Positions 9,542 through 23,200 of a DNA stretch of 64,000 nucleotides are shown here, one piece after another. Position 1 is the stretch's first letter. Each line of letters begins with the position of its first letter. The DNA is from Blasia pusilla. Its lineage: Eukaryota; Marchantiophyta; Marchantiopsida; Blasiales. The notes under the pieces were generated by a model that saw only the letters and a program-made list of their open reading frames with translations, was not told where the DNA came from and searched no databases. Both the position numbers and the translations under genes were made by a program. Location: positions 25,854,001 through 25,918,000 of the forward strand of contig CM114271.1 of the NCBI GenBank assembly GCA_050084515.1, read 5' to 3'.

Positions 9542-11860
9542 ACAACATTTGATGCATAGCCAGAATAGGATATTGAAGAGTTTAAGGCCAATACGCTTAC
9601 TGCCCAGATTACAGGTGTCGGTCAGTTCAACAACCAGGAATTCTGAAGAACTAGGAGGCTCCACGGATTTGGTTCCCGTCGTGTGAGCATTGGTGAACGT
9701 CGTTGATTTTCCAATCTTTATACCTACTTCAGGATAGGCTTGAGCTCACTGCCTGGAACTTGTCTTCAGCTGTGCCACTGAAGAGAGGAACGATGCGTGT
9801 GATGAAATTCTAATCCCAACCGACAGTCCCCGGTTCAGCCACAGTTGATGAATTTGCTACCGTCAGTCACCGTTTCCAATTCCAGATCAAAGAATTGTTT
9901 CTTTTCGGTACTCATAAAATGTTGGTCATTTCGTTTCAAGATCGTCGCCCCTCGTGGCTGTGAGTCTGTGACAAAGAGAGCTTCCAGTGGATGTAAATGT
10001 TTTTGACCTTTTCTGCATCGTCTTCCAGAACTCCACCGGCAACATGAGCTACAATTGTCGATCAGGATAAAATCTAAAATGATTTTCAGAGGAAAAGGCA
10101 GGTGGTGCATGAAACTAGAAAGAAGTTTCAACCGCGATAGGCCAAGGCTATGAAAACTCTTACCGATCAGTAAACCTTCGCTCTAGTTCTAGAAAGAGGA
10201 TGGGGAATGACGCTAAACTGAGTTGATCTAGCACCTTTGTTAGCAATCAGCATTGAATCGGAAGCACACAGTAATTTCAACAGAACATCTACAGGGAGAG
10301 TGCTGCGACCGGAAATTATCCGGTCCTCATGTGCGATTACAGATTTTTATCCACACCCTACTCTTACTCTTACTCCTCTAGTAGTAGTAGCTCCTCCGCC
10401 AATAGTAGCAACTGCTCCACTCCCTCCCTCCCTCCCTCTAGTAGAGACCTACATTTGTCTACCCTCAACAAAATTTGAATGCGCCTGCAAGCCGTCACAG
10501 AACAGGTGTCTTACATTAAGCCTTCCTCCCATACAGAATCAGATCACAAAATCAAATAAAATGACATCCAGCAGCGAAAACAGGTCCATACCATATTTTT
10601 AGGTCCCTTAGCGAAAACACTTCCCTCCCATAATCTAAGATCCCTTACGGTCATAAAGCCAAAATAGGTCCCTTATTTTTAGAGTCCTTTAGAGCGAACT
10701 AATTTTATTGTAGGCTTCGTTTCTTATAGAGTGCACTTTTCTTTTATTTTCTTTCGAAACATACCCCCTCCCATGTTTCGTTAATAGTATACGTATCGAT
10801 TTTGATAACATTTTCATCCTAGTTTGCATGGAAAAATCTACGGTAAATCCAACATTGATATATTGATCTAGTCGCTTCTATGATATAGATGTACATTCTT
10901 AAATCAAAAACCTAAGTATTTCAGATTCATCATGTTTCATAGAATCTGGTTTTAATTTGGACGTGCATTCTTAAATTTTCGTTAGATGAGGGAGGTGAAT
11001 TTATCTTTGGCAAGTTTAGCTAGTAGAAAAAAATTATGTTCCATCGCTCATGCCAAAAAAAAACTCGAATTATGATTTGATTGTTATATTTTTTTCTCTC
11101 CAAACGATTCCTTAGGCCTAAGTAGTCATATAAATTTACCCAAGTCATGAGAAAAAAAAAGGTCGTTACTAGTCATCATTTATCAAGTAATTATGATGAT
11201 AAATATTGAAAATAATTTGTAAATAATTAAGAAAAAAAATTACTATCATAACGAAAAAAATGATTTAGGCTTGATCGTTCATATGAAGTTCCTTTGAAGT
11301 AAAGTTAAAAAAATTATCATTACATCTATGTTTTTTTTTTCTTTCAATTAAACTCATAATATTGATGAAGGTTAATGTGTATTTATTTTCAAAAACTCGA
11401 GATCTATGGATTCTCTATAACTATTGGTTAGCTTTAAGAGACTCAATCTAAGAGTCTAATATTTTGTAAAATTAATGATTTTTTTATTATCTAAAATATT
11501 ATGATATTCAAATAAATGCTCTAACATACTAAAATAAAATAAAAAATCCAAAATTTTATTTTATCTTACTTTGAATATTGAATTCGAATTCCTTCAAAAA
11601 TGAATAAAAATATATACTCATAGTCTATCCATAGATAGATTCTCACATATTTCAAAGTTATTATGGATAGATTCCAATTGAGAATAAAGATTTTTCAACC
11701 AAAACCATGATAGTTAAACTCACAATACTATCATAGTTTTAGACGTATTTATTTTCAAAAGATTTTAGATCCTTGTATTTTTTCAACCATTGGTTAGCTT
11801 TCAAACTTTATTACCCATGTAAAATCGCACTAATAATGACCTATGTGGTCAAATAGACTC
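9542..11860. other. Gene-free spacer, AT-rich from about 10.6 kb
   Basis: No gene is recognised. From 9.6 to 10.6 kb composition is balanced; a 98-codon minus-strand open frame at 9835-10131 has no recognisable motif. From 10.6 kb the DNA is strongly AT-rich with poly(A)/poly(T) runs. A diverged direct repeat (about 11349-11441 and 11713-11807, sharing GTATTTATTTTCAAAA and ATTGGTTAGCTTT) suggests an old duplicated element. Confidence 0.5.
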
Positions 11861-11899
11861 TTGAAAGTACACATGATCGTCAAGCCACATCCGTCCCCA

Positions 11900-13280
11900 C
11901 TCTCCACCAAAAGGGAATCTAGACTCTAACACTCGTCTTCATCTTGAAACCTAAAAGAGAAGGTGTTGCAAAGGATAAATATGAGAAAGATGGCTCTTGA
12001 AAGATATCTACTGTCCTCATACAAAATTGGGAAGAACCAAAAGATCCTTTCCCCCCGAAATATAGTTGTAATCGGTAACCTCTATACAAAAGTTATTGGT
12101 TGACCATTGAGTAGGTCAACATATCATATGGCCCAAAATACATAAACATGGAGTTCATTGCAAACATTGATCCTAATATAGTGGAGTTGTAACTTGTCGC
12201 GACCCTCATAGCCAAACGAGCGCCAAGCGGAACATCCAAACTCTAGCAAGCTCACGCTAGGTTGGTTTGCGCTTTGGAGTAAGAGAAACATAAGTGCGGG
12301 ACGTAAATGCGGCGAGGGTTTGAAGTGTTTCATGCGTTTATGGTCACAACTAAGAAACCGGAACCAAATGCGGAACCCAGACTTAAGCGAAGTCGAGTCT
12401 CGGAAGGAGACATGGCGAAGGGGTGAGAAGTGGACTTGGGACGCGGCTAGCGTTTGGAGTTTCCGACTGTAATTTTAACCATAACTTTTAGTCCCGAGAT
12501 GGCTTTGGGACAAGTAAGGTAGCCCTAGAAATCTTATGTGGAGCCAGTTCTAACGTACTAAAGATCTTGGCAAACGCTTGAGCAGAAGTTGAGATATGAG
12601 TCAAAATTGACTGTAGAGGGAGTCGGGTTGAGGGCCAAAAAGAGGGGCCCGGGTGCTCTTTCCCAAAGGTAAGGGGACCCCGGAGATCCCTAGAAGTACT
12701 AGTAAGGGGGAAGGTCTCCAAGAGTGCTTGGGACTTGAACCCCACTTTGGGTGCCGTGGGGGGACTCAAGGGTACGGAACGGATTGGGAGTTTGGCGTTG
12801 GTAATCGAAACCTGAACCAAGTCCAATAGAGTGGATTTCGGAGGTCCCTATTGGATTCCCACTCACGACTCATGTTGTTGAGTCTCGGTTGGGGACTCAC
12901 ACGAGGTCCGTTGGATAGTTTGGACTGTTAGGCGCGCAAACATTGTTTTAGGTGCCTAGACTAACCAGAAAGTTTATCCCAAGTCTCGAAAGACTTTCCT
13001 GTGTTGGGAACCTAGGAAAGAGGGAAGGGTGAACTTGATGAGTGCCGAGTTGAGGATTTGGTGGGTTGGAAGGCTGCTTGACCCACACCCAGACTATCGT
13101 GAGTGCGTTTGGGTGCAGGTTGGCGATGAGAGCGTGTCCTGTTGAATGTGCGCTTCCGTAATATTGAGATTGACGTTCGAGGTGAGTAGCCTCATCTGAT
13201 CACGTACGATAGAGTTAGAGCTGAAAATTCTGCTAACTCCCTAGATCAACCTAGATCGTCGACATGGTAGATCCCTAATC
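11900..13280. mobile_element. Probable LTR-retrotransposon remnant
   Basis: The part around 11940-12120 resembles 50920-51115: both contain GAGAAAGATGGCT, then a TGGGAAGA(A/G)CC core, an AAAAG(A/G)..CTTCCCC stretch, and a closing CTCAAC/GTCAAC. The following 1.1 kb is GC-richer, with no intact frame, and looks like a leader or internal region. No gag, pol, LTR pair or target duplication could be defined, so family and boundaries are open. Confidence 0.35.
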
Positions 13281-13784
13281 ATCGACCAACTATGATGGGG
13301 CGTCATGCTTCCATGAGTTAGGAGCATATGCCTGTTTTGGTTTGATAATTACCATAACATGAAGATATGGCTATTGCAAGAATAATGCTTAGAGTCAGCC
13401 TTAAATATAAACCTTGTAACATGTTTTGCACTTCCTATCACTCTTATTCTTGGCCGTGACTTACAATATTTTTGGTGAAAACATTAACTGTCGTAAGTGT
13501 TACTAAGTCCCTTTTCTAACATGACGTTATGATTGTAGTGGTAATCGGGCTTCGAGTCACCCTATTATCCAACCATCATCACAACCAAAGCTTTGAGCAT
13601 GTTGCCACAACCATAGAGGTTGACACCAAGTGTCAACTAGAGTAGTGTTGCCATTTAAAAGGTAATCCTCCATTAATAGTATAGGGGTTTTTGAGAACCC
13701 TATCCTAATGGGGTCTTACTTAGCCCTAAATACCACTACTCTATCAACGCTTACACCTCCTTTCAAAGTTGAGATTTAAGTTGT

Positions 13785-13965
13785 AAATTCCATCCACCAT
13801 ATCTTCTATATTATTATTGGAAAGTGCCTTTTTGATTTGCAAACACATGTCTGTTTGACACGTGGCAAATAGATAGGAAGAAATGTTTCTCATACTATGG
13901 GCAGCAAGAAAGAAATTTTGAATGTGTGCAGCATTGGTTAGTCCTTTCACTTTCGTGCATGGCAA
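13785..13965. repeat. Dispersed repeat, copy 1 (relatives at 40.6-40.9 kb)
   Basis: This stretch shares TTGACACGTGGCAA, an ATGTTTC..AT..TATGGGCAG block, an AAATTTTGA block and a following TGTGTGCAGCAT-like block with 40620-40705, and its ATTATTGGA-containing lead-in matches 40790-40830. Similarity extends over more than 100 bp at roughly 75-80 percent by eye. No coding capacity is seen; it may be a non-autonomous element or an LTR part. Confidence 0.55.
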
Positions 13966-14039
13966 CGGGTTGTACCCTAATGTACTATTAATAGAGATGT
14001 CTATCTCAAGTTCAAAAGTTCCAAACACTCAAACCTATC

Positions 14040-17000
14040 AACCCAAATTTGCCACATGTCTATGGGGTTTGTACCCCTACTGATTATTAGGGCGTCTCAC
14101 ACAACGCGTCCCACAATGTCGTCGTGACACGTTTAGGGTTCCTACAATGTCGTCGTGATGCGTTTAGGGTTTGGACGTCTAGACTGTAAACGAAATTCAT
14201 CCACCTTCTCCATCACCCCCACACTACAAATGACACAAATCCGTAAAACGAAGTATGGACACATAGGCCATATGCTACGGGGCATACATGTGAGAGCATG
14301 CCCTTCTGAGACGCCCCATTAATTCCAATAGGCGGTCCCCCATATGGCCCGTGCATGGCATGGGCATCTTACCCATAACTCCTTACGGCGGAAATATCCA
14401 CGGCCGTGAACGTTCCGGGGGCCTGCTTTGAATGGGGTCCTTAACATCACGTAACACCTGTCTCTCTCTCTCACGCTCGCCGATCGAGTCCTGAGAGCGG
14501 AAGCGGTGCGGAATCTCGATCTGGAGGTCGAATGCTTCCATCGCTCTCCCTTGTGCGGAGGATCGAGATGCTCAGCTCTCGTTGTGACGACGGTTTGGTG
14601 GTTCCATGGGACCGGATCGGTTGCGAGCGAGCGAGTGCAGTATGCTGCGATTCGAAGAGGAATGATTCTGACGGATGCGAGTGGTGGTGGACAAGATTCG
14701 TGCGAATCGCGTAGAGTAGGGAGTTTCTGTGGTGGTGAAGAGGGAGGTGTGTGGCAGGAGAGAGGAGGAATTTGCAGCTTCGAGACGGTGCCTAGAATGC
14801 TGTAGATTCTCCTGCGGCCGTCTTGCTCAGAGTGGAATTCGACAGGTGCGAGATGTGTAGAGCTTCACGCGGATGCTGTCGCTGGAACCGCGTGGAACAA
14901 ACGGAGAGAATGGAGTCCGAGGAGACGAGAGGGTGGTGCGTTGGAGGACAGCGTGTGCTTGAATCGAGATCTGCAGAGCCTTACGCGACGGATGACCTCG
15001 TCCTTGCCAGAGACGAGCGCAGGAAACCGAAGATTGTGCGCTCCGATTTGTCGTCGCTTCCGTACACATGTAGACAGACGGACTGACTGACTGACTGATC
15101 GAAATGTGGAGCTTGAAGTATGCCCGGTACGACATCGATATCATGCGAAAAAGAAAGTGCCGCTGTAGGTAGAATAGGAAGAAGACTAGGTTGGACCTAA
15201 CGTCGGAGCTTTGCGCATAGCAAGAAAACGACTTCCTCACGCAGCCATGTCCAGATCCCCTCAGTCGGAGCATGGATTCCAAAATCGAAATCCTGCGCGC
15301 ACAGGCTCGGGTCGGGCCGGACGTTGGACCTTCCTTCGCCTCGTCAGGTACGGCGTTGGAATGAAAGCAACCGTTCATGACTAGTGTCTTGATGAACTTG
15401 AAGCTCGTCGAGTGTCGAGCTCCGACAGAAAGATCACAGGCCTGCTCCGCTGCGTGCCATCATAGCGTGTCATCGAGTTGTGGACCATCCGCTCTAAGAT
15501 CGATGCTCGATCCAAACATCGTCAAGCTATGGAGCTCCGGAGGCACGCTCTGCGAAACTGTGTGCAGTTTAAGGAATGTTTACGATTCCCGATGCGGCTC
15601 CAGCGGAGAAGGGGCGGTCGTTTCGCAGACACCGAGTCATACGGTGCTTAGATGCGGGAGTATGTCGTCAAGGTGATTCGGCCCGTTCAATCAGAGCCGG
15701 AAGAGAGGAAGGACATGGATAAATTGATTATAAATGAAGGCAAACGTTCTCGGCATGAACCGCGAGAAGCGATGGTGCAAGGTACAGGTGCAGTGGATTT
15801 GCAGGAGAAGGCTGGAGATGCCGATTACGACTGCAGCGGATGACATTTGGTTCAAAATGGACTGAACTGTGATTCAGAACCAGAAACGCTCCGGGGCCAA
15901 CATCAGACGTGTGCAGTCGATCACTGCGATGAGATGGAGCTGGCGCCGACATCCAAACTCGCAGTCGCTCGTCGAGTTCCTGGACACGGAATCTCTAATC
16001 TAGATTCCTCCCACCGATTCGCATGCGAAGGTTATGAAACTCAGCCCTGCCCCGACTCCGAGTCTCCGTTACAGCCCGCCTTCCAGTGCGCCTTTCCTTC
16101 CTGGCCGACAGTAATGAAAATCAGATTCAATTTGGAGCAGTGAATCTTTTCTACGCATGATTTCCTCCCTCCCTCTCCGCCTGCCTTCCTCCATCTCCCT
16201 CTCCCTCTCCATCTCATCGCTGCATTCCACCTTACCAAACTCCACACATCCCTTCCTTCGGATCCGTGGAAGGCGATGCAGAAGCGTCATCCTTCAATGA
16301 ATGAATGAATCACCTCTGCAATGAAAGCGATTCTCTGTGCCCTGTCCCGCCAGGTCCTCTTCTCTTTCGTGTGGAAGCCGACCTGAGAAACCAGATCAGA
16401 CGATTTGATCGACTGTCGATTGGTGCGTAATAAGATGCTAATGAGATTCGGTGGCACATTTTCTTCCCAGAACAACGTCACGCACGCGCGCACGAACGTC
16501 GTCGTCCAGGCGCAGCAGCGGGACAGGAGGCGAGAAAGGGTGTAAGGCCGACTGACGGATCGCGTTGCTGCAGGTAGCTCTAGCTGCGCGTGCAGTCATA
16601 ATTGGAAACGCTACTTGACAAGGATTCTAAGATGTGTGACAGAAAGAAGAAAGCGGTGGGAGCTCAGCAGGCGATGATGCGACCCATGTGTGATTGGAAA
16701 GTGAGCACGCACTCGTGACTGCCTGACAGCGGCTGCATTAGCTGGAGACCTCCCTCCACTCCGATCCAATGCAGCTCCAGCAGATCCGGACTCTGATTGA
16801 CGTTCTCGTCGTTGAGCGGATCGCGGAGAAGTGCCTCGCCAATGCTGGGAACCGGTCCCGATGAAAAGCGACGCGCAGTGAGTTGCCGAGCCATCGAGTG
16901 CGCTCGCTGGCTAGCTGCAACTCTGGATCCCTCCTTGGTGGGAGATCGCGGTGGGGTGGGTGTGCACGCCAGTCCGCCTGGTCTTCCGCGGGGATCAGAT

Positions 17001-20000
17001 GCGGCCCGCCATGGTCTTTGCGAAGGCAATTATTTCAGTTGGCTGCTGTCGCACCACGAAAAACGTGTGCATTGAACGTTTCGATCCAGTATTCCCCCTT
17101 TTTCTCCACCATTTCTCTCCGCTCTCATGGAGATCCATCCGCTCGAACAGCACCGGTAGGGAGAGAGACAAGCCTAGCTAGGCAAGCCACATTGCTGGAC
17201 GACTGCTCAGCATCCGAGCAGACAGTCGAATCGATCGCAGCCTGACGTACCCAAGCAAATGCTCTGAATGGGATGGGAGCGGAAGCTCCTAATAGTAGTC
17301 ATCACATGATGAACTTCTACTTCTACTTCTTCTTCTTCTTCTCCTTCTCCTTTTGATGTTGAATCGAAACGTAATCTGCCAGGCGATGGGAGTCACGGGC
17401 AGCCCGACATGAAGCCCTCACAACTTCACGACGGGACAGCACAGTTTCCAACCCTGACGACACCGAAAACGCTTCTCGATCCGATTTCAGTTTATAATTT
17501 GGACTGGAGGGTGGCGGACTCGGATCCATCCACCTTTCCTCATGCGCTGCCTCATGTCCTCCGATCCGCTCCTCGCATCTGACCCCGAGGCGAGGCCCTA
17601 CGCTCGGGCTGTCCATTTTTAGACCAGTCCGCGTCGAATTGCGAGATGTATCTGATTTCGGAGTCCCAGGAGTCAACGGCTTTGGACTTCGACCCAGCTG
17701 TCGAAGCTGGACCGGAGTCTGCTGGGGCCTGGGCACCCCCTCATTCTAAAAAAAATGAAACTGATGGCTCTTTTACCGAAGACCTTGGCCAGTGGGGCTA
17801 CAGTGTGGATCTGCATTCGTTCTGTGCCGGTCGGTGGGCCGCGCTGCTGAGCTGAGACTCGAGGATTATGCGGGAAGTGGAACCCCCCCCGCTGGACGCG
17901 GTGACATTCCCTTTCCCCGGCGAGGATAGATGCGGATCGGCAGCAGTGCACATGAGCTTCAAATGAGCCTTGAAGCTCATGAAGGGTGCATGCTCTCTCT
18001 TAGATCAGAGCGCATGTTCGGAGTTCAATGCAGATGCGAGAGAAATGACCTCTCACCACAAAGACCGGGAGTGAGAGGATGAGTGAGTGCGCGGTACCTG
18101 TAGAAATTGGAGTTCTCGAATCTCGACACCCATCGATTTCATTCTGGGGAACTTTCCATCCGATCGTGTGAAAGCCTCATAAACCGCGGGGGACAGCCCA
18201 TGATCGCGACTACAGATAGAATTACTCCGCAGCTATTCTACGTCCGCTGGGCTCCCAATGATGAAGAAGAAGAAGAATTAGAGTCGGAGTGACAGCGATA
18301 CTGTCAGCCACATGTCCAGGAAAATCGGAAACGAGGCTATGGAGGGAGATCAATGAACGATCGATCCATTATGCCAAAGAGTCCCAAGATTTCACGATAT
18401 GGTCTCGCCCACGGACGGACGCCGTGTCTCTGGCAGAATCTGTCCGAGAACCCTCCCCGCCCCCCATCGTCAATTGTCATGTGCGACCCAGAACTAATCG
18501 CGTCAGGCAGACAGACATATACGTCGAGCGAGTTCCTGCAGCTGCTTGATTTCTAAGGCCTTGTCGTTGGCGACTGTGGTACTTCCCCATTGCAGACAGA
18601 GAAGAGAGTATGAGTTCGATTTAGGGTGGGCGGATGGGCAGTCCGAGCTCTTAGTGATTGATCCTGGAGCGCGGTAGCAGGGGATTATAATACCGCATTC
18701 GACCACAAAACCCCGAAGAGGCCTAGCGATGTCGGACACGTGCGTTGCGTGGCATCGACTAATCCTGATCCCCGGGACAGGCTGGCTGGCACACAGCGGC
18801 CCTGTCCAGCAGTGGGCCCAACGCCTCGTTGCGGCTATGGCGTCCACCGATTATACGCGAGCGGGTTTCCCTCGAGAGGAAAAAGGAACGGCATCGGACT
18901 GTGTTCTTTTCTGTTTTTTGTTTTTTTTGTTTTCCTCTTTTGCCCGTGGAACGTAGTAAAGATAACAAACCGATCGCAATGCGGCCTGCAGAGCTCAGCT
19001 ACGCAAAAAGGCACCAAAAATAGCTGCAATCGAAATCAAGATACCGCGGCAATGCACAACTGTAGTTTGCGCGATGACGAAGAGAGTCGACAATGGCTTC
19101 CTTCCTCCGACGCCTGCAGGCATCGCTCATCGCTCTCTGGCCCCACCCCACCGTCCGGCACGAACTCGTCCATGCATGCAGCCTTCTCGCGATGGCGTTC
19201 ACTGTCAGATCGACCGCCATTTAGTTAAGCGAGCTTCGTGCTTCTTCTTCAAGCTCACGACGGCGAGCGAGCAACTGCAGCAGCGCGGCGCTTGTGCTCC
19301 TTCCCGATCTAACAACATCTGCTCCACCAACTGAGAGCTCCCCTCTCTCTCCCACCTTCTGCTCCACGGATTCTCGGCCCTTCGACGCGTTGAAGACCAC
19401 CACCTCCTCTCCACTTCCCGCAGCAGACACTCACACCCTCACCATCGCCACCATCGCGCTGCTGACGCCGCTGGAACCACCTGCAGCGTGCACTTTCCAT
19501 CCGGAGACACCGATCTTCACCGGCTAATTAATTCTTAATTCCGTAGCCCGAGCCGCTTTCAAATCCGCATGATTGGGCATGTTTTCTAGGATCCTCTTCC
19601 ACACGCAGAGAGAGAGAGAATGTCACGGAACCTGGAGGGCGGTGTGCTCACCACGTTAAAAGGCGAGGTCGTCGGCGTACAGTGGTAGGTATCTGGATAT
19701 AGAGGTGAGAGCGTTGCCAGGACGGTACGTACGAAGTAGACGAGCTCATGTACGCAGTCCCTGCTGACAAGGGAGCGATGTCGCGGCCATCGCTCCGAGG
19801 GAATAACTAACGAGGAGGGGGTGAAGGGGAGAGAGGGATAAGTTGGGTGGCAAGGCGGCTGCATTGACGCTGACAGAGCACGCCGGCTTTTCGTTTCTCT
19901 GCGTATCTGCCGTTGTCATCTGACGATGCGGGGGAGCGGATTCAGCGCGGCTGAGGACGACAGGACGGTGAAGGAGAAATAATTTCCCTTCTTCTTTCCG

Positions 20001-20256
20001 TCCTCTCTTCATGGGTCATTGTTGAGTCTGCATTCGGCTTTTTTGTAGGTGTAGGTGCACAGCGTGAGGAGGAGGAGGAGGAGGAGGAGGCGGAGAGAGA
20101 GAGAGAGGAATCGGATTTCGACTGCAGACTGGTGCGGAAGTCTGTCTGCTCTCTGAGTGATTGATGAGCGCTGCCGCGGAGATGGTGCGCGAGAGCGGAG
20201 GGGAAGAGTAGTCGACATGGCGGGCTAGAGACGCGGAAATCAGAGGTCGTACAAGT
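14040..20256. other. 6-kb GC-balanced stretch with no recognised gene
   Basis: Composition changes sharply from the AT-rich spacer to a balanced, CG-containing sequence that continues into the receptor-kinase gene. Many frames of 60-180 codons are open on both strands, as expected for such composition, but none shows family motifs, and no exon series with matching splice phases was found. The end nearest the kinase (about 19.5-20.25 kb) has GA/GAG-rich tracts (20069-20108) typical of plant 5' leaders. A TTC/CTT microsatellite is at 17315-17352 and a 12-bp perfect hairpin at 17951-17981. It may hold the kinase promoter plus a long leader or non-coding transcript. Confidence 0.4.
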
Positions 20257-23200
20257 ATGGGGAGCTACCATGGTGCGAAGGCGGTGCTACTGGTGGTCAC
20301 GATTTACGGTCTGTCTACGATATGCTGCGTGAGAGGGGCGGATTTTGTGTCTCCGGAAGTGCAGGTGCTACTGTCGATCAAAGAGAGCCTGGTAGACCCG
20401 TCTCGCGTTCTCGCAAGCTGGGACGCAGCTGATAGCATGCCTTGCAATTGGACCGGGGTGCTGTGCAGAGGCCAAAATCGACCTGTGGTTTTTTCTCTCA
20501 TTTTGAAGCACAGTAATCTGTCCGGAACGATTTCTCCTCGCATCGGCGAGCTCACGTACTTGGAAACTCTGCACCTGGGAGGGAACTTCTTGAGAGGGGA
20601 AATTCCTTCGGAGATCGGCAGGCTTTCTGCTCTGACGCTACTGGATTTGGGAAGGAATTTTCTCAGCGGAAGTATTCCTGCGACTATAGGGAATGTCAGC
20701 AGTCTACAGGATGCCAACTTTGAGGAGAACTATCTGACGGGTGCACTTCCCCCGGACATTGGCAACCTCACCAGTTGCAGGTACTTCAGCGTGAGACAGA
20801 CCAAGATCGGGGGCCTCATTCCTTCGGGTTTGAGAGTCATAGAGGAGCTGAACCTGCAGGACACGAAGATCACCGGGCCCATTCCGGGTGATTTTTTCAA
20901 ACAAAACCAGGTGAAGTATCTGTATCTTAACAACCTTCAGTTCTCCGGATCCATGGCATCCGAATTCGGTCAACTTCCGAAGCTTGAAGGACTGTACATG
21001 AGAAACACCGGTCTCTTGGGGGCCATTCCTGCGAACTGGACGAATACCTGGAGTCTCATGTACCTTGATCTGTCGGGCAACAGGCTGAATGGGCAAATTC
21101 CCGAGAGTCTCGGGCGCCTTTCCAACCTCAAAATGCTGGAGCTCTCTCGAAATTCTCTCTCGGGATCTCTTCCCCAAGAGCTGGGGAAATTCTGCCAACT
21201 CGAAGAGCTCGATCTGTCCTTCAATCAACTCAGCGGTCCGGTTCCAGACGGTCTGTGCGCAGGCGGGACGTTGAAGACGTTGAATCTAGCGGACAACGGG
21301 ATTGAGGGGAGTTTGCCTCCCATTCTTGCGAATTGCAGCACCCTGGTCGACGTGAACCTCGGATACAATGCGTTCTCGGGAACCGTATCGTGGGCTCTTG
21401 GTTCCGGAGAAAGCCTGTTGTCCCTGAGGGTTGGTCACAACCTTCTCAACGGAAGCATTCCACCTGAATTCGGCATGTTGAGAAATCTGACTATGCTGGA
21501 CCTTTCTCACAATAACTTCTCGGGTTCCATACCTCCTGAGATCCAAGGTCTTGTCGGTCTACAGATGCTCAACCTGTCCTCCAACCAATTTTCAGGGTCG
21601 TTGCCTCCCAACCTCAGCGAATGCAAGGCTTTGGACACGCTGCTTCTGCAAAGAAATGGTTTCACCGGAGAAATTCCAGTCGCAAGTCTCAGCAGTTTGC
21701 CTCTTCTCGCGGAGCTGAATTTAGCTGGGAATCGCTTGGAAGGGGGTGTGGCGGAAGGGTTGGGAAATCTCTCTCTACTGTCGAGAGCCCTGAACCTCAG
21801 TAGCAACTCGCTGAACGGTAGCATTCCATCCGACCTCGGGAAGCTTGAGATGTTGGAGTCACTAGACCTTTCTTTCAACGAATTTTCGGGTGAAATTCCT
21901 GTGGCGCTCCAAGACCTGCACAAGCTGCAATCTCTCGACCTCTCTTACAATCAACTCACTGGAAACATACCTCCATCCATCCTAACACTGGATCATCTCA
22001 AGACCTTGAACCTCTCCTACAATCGTCTTACCGGCGTTGTACCAGTCGTGACCGTGGCAAGTGGGCATCCGCCATGGCCGGCGGATTCTTTTCTCGGCAA
22101 TGTGGACCTCTGTGTGACCAACTGCTCGCAGGCCTCATCGTCGCCTGCTGATTCCAAGCCCGACGACGACGGTTTGAGCAGCGGTGCTCTGGCTGGAATT
22201 GTCGTGGGAGCCTTGGGAGCCCTGGGGTTCTTACTTTTGGCGACGATAACACTTTGCTTCACCAGAAAGGACTCCAGTGTGATTCCGGTCCAGAAACAAC
22301 GATTCTTGCTTCCAGAGATTTATAAGGGATTAACTTACAACGAAATCATGGCAGCGACGGACAATCTGAGCGACAAAAATCGGATTGGTAGGGGAGGATA
22401 CGGGACTGTCTACAAAGGAACGTTTGCCAACGACACGGTTTGCGCCGTGAAGCAAATTGTTATGGCAGCAGAATCGTCCAGAGCTAGCTTTCAAACTCAT
22501 CTGATGGATGTCGAGATCGCGGGACAGACGGATCACAAAAACATTGTGAAGCTCATGGGCTTCTGCCACAGGGGAGACGAGACGCTAATCGTATACGAGT
22601 TCATGCCAAACGGAAGCTTAGGGGATGCTCTGCATAAGCGAGGTGAGTTCCCAAGAGATCCATCTATCTGCGATGGTGTCACTCGCTGTCGACGAAATCG
22701 CTCGGGAAAGAGTAGAACCTTACGGGTCGATTGTCGACGAACTTCGTTTGTCTTGATGGGATATACTGCGCCGTAGCAATCATCAGAAGCAGTGTTGTGA
22801 GCTCACCAGAAGCTCAATCAATCTGAGGAAACCGTTCTCTAGCTGTTGTAGTAGGCGGTAGAATTCAGAACGTTAGACAGAGGAATGCCTTCCACTGGAA
22901 ACGCAATCCTGCTTGCCGTTCAGTCGATGGGGAACTCAATGTTCGTACATCACAAGTAGACCGCTTTCTAAGTTTCGTGCTTTGCTGTGCTAGATTTCTA
23001 GCCCACATGGGGCCTTCCAACTCTCGCCGCTCCTTCAGCATCCCGTCCACATTTCCTCCCATTCCCCTCTCAACAACACCCCCCCCAAGGCAATGCTTCT
23101 ACAAAAGCACCGGAGAACTCGGGGAACAGGCTTCTTGACTTGCTTCTACAATGTGACTGTAGAACAGCAAGACTGCTTGAAAATAATCAGCTCCTCTCTT

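Noticed and set aside
9835-10131. 98-codon minus-strand frame
   Set aside because: Somewhat protein-like composition, but no family motif, partner exon or promoter seen.
14506-19527. Numerous 60-180 codon frames on both strands
   Set aside because: No motifs, no splice-consistent series, and frames overlap on both strands equally; expected from composition.
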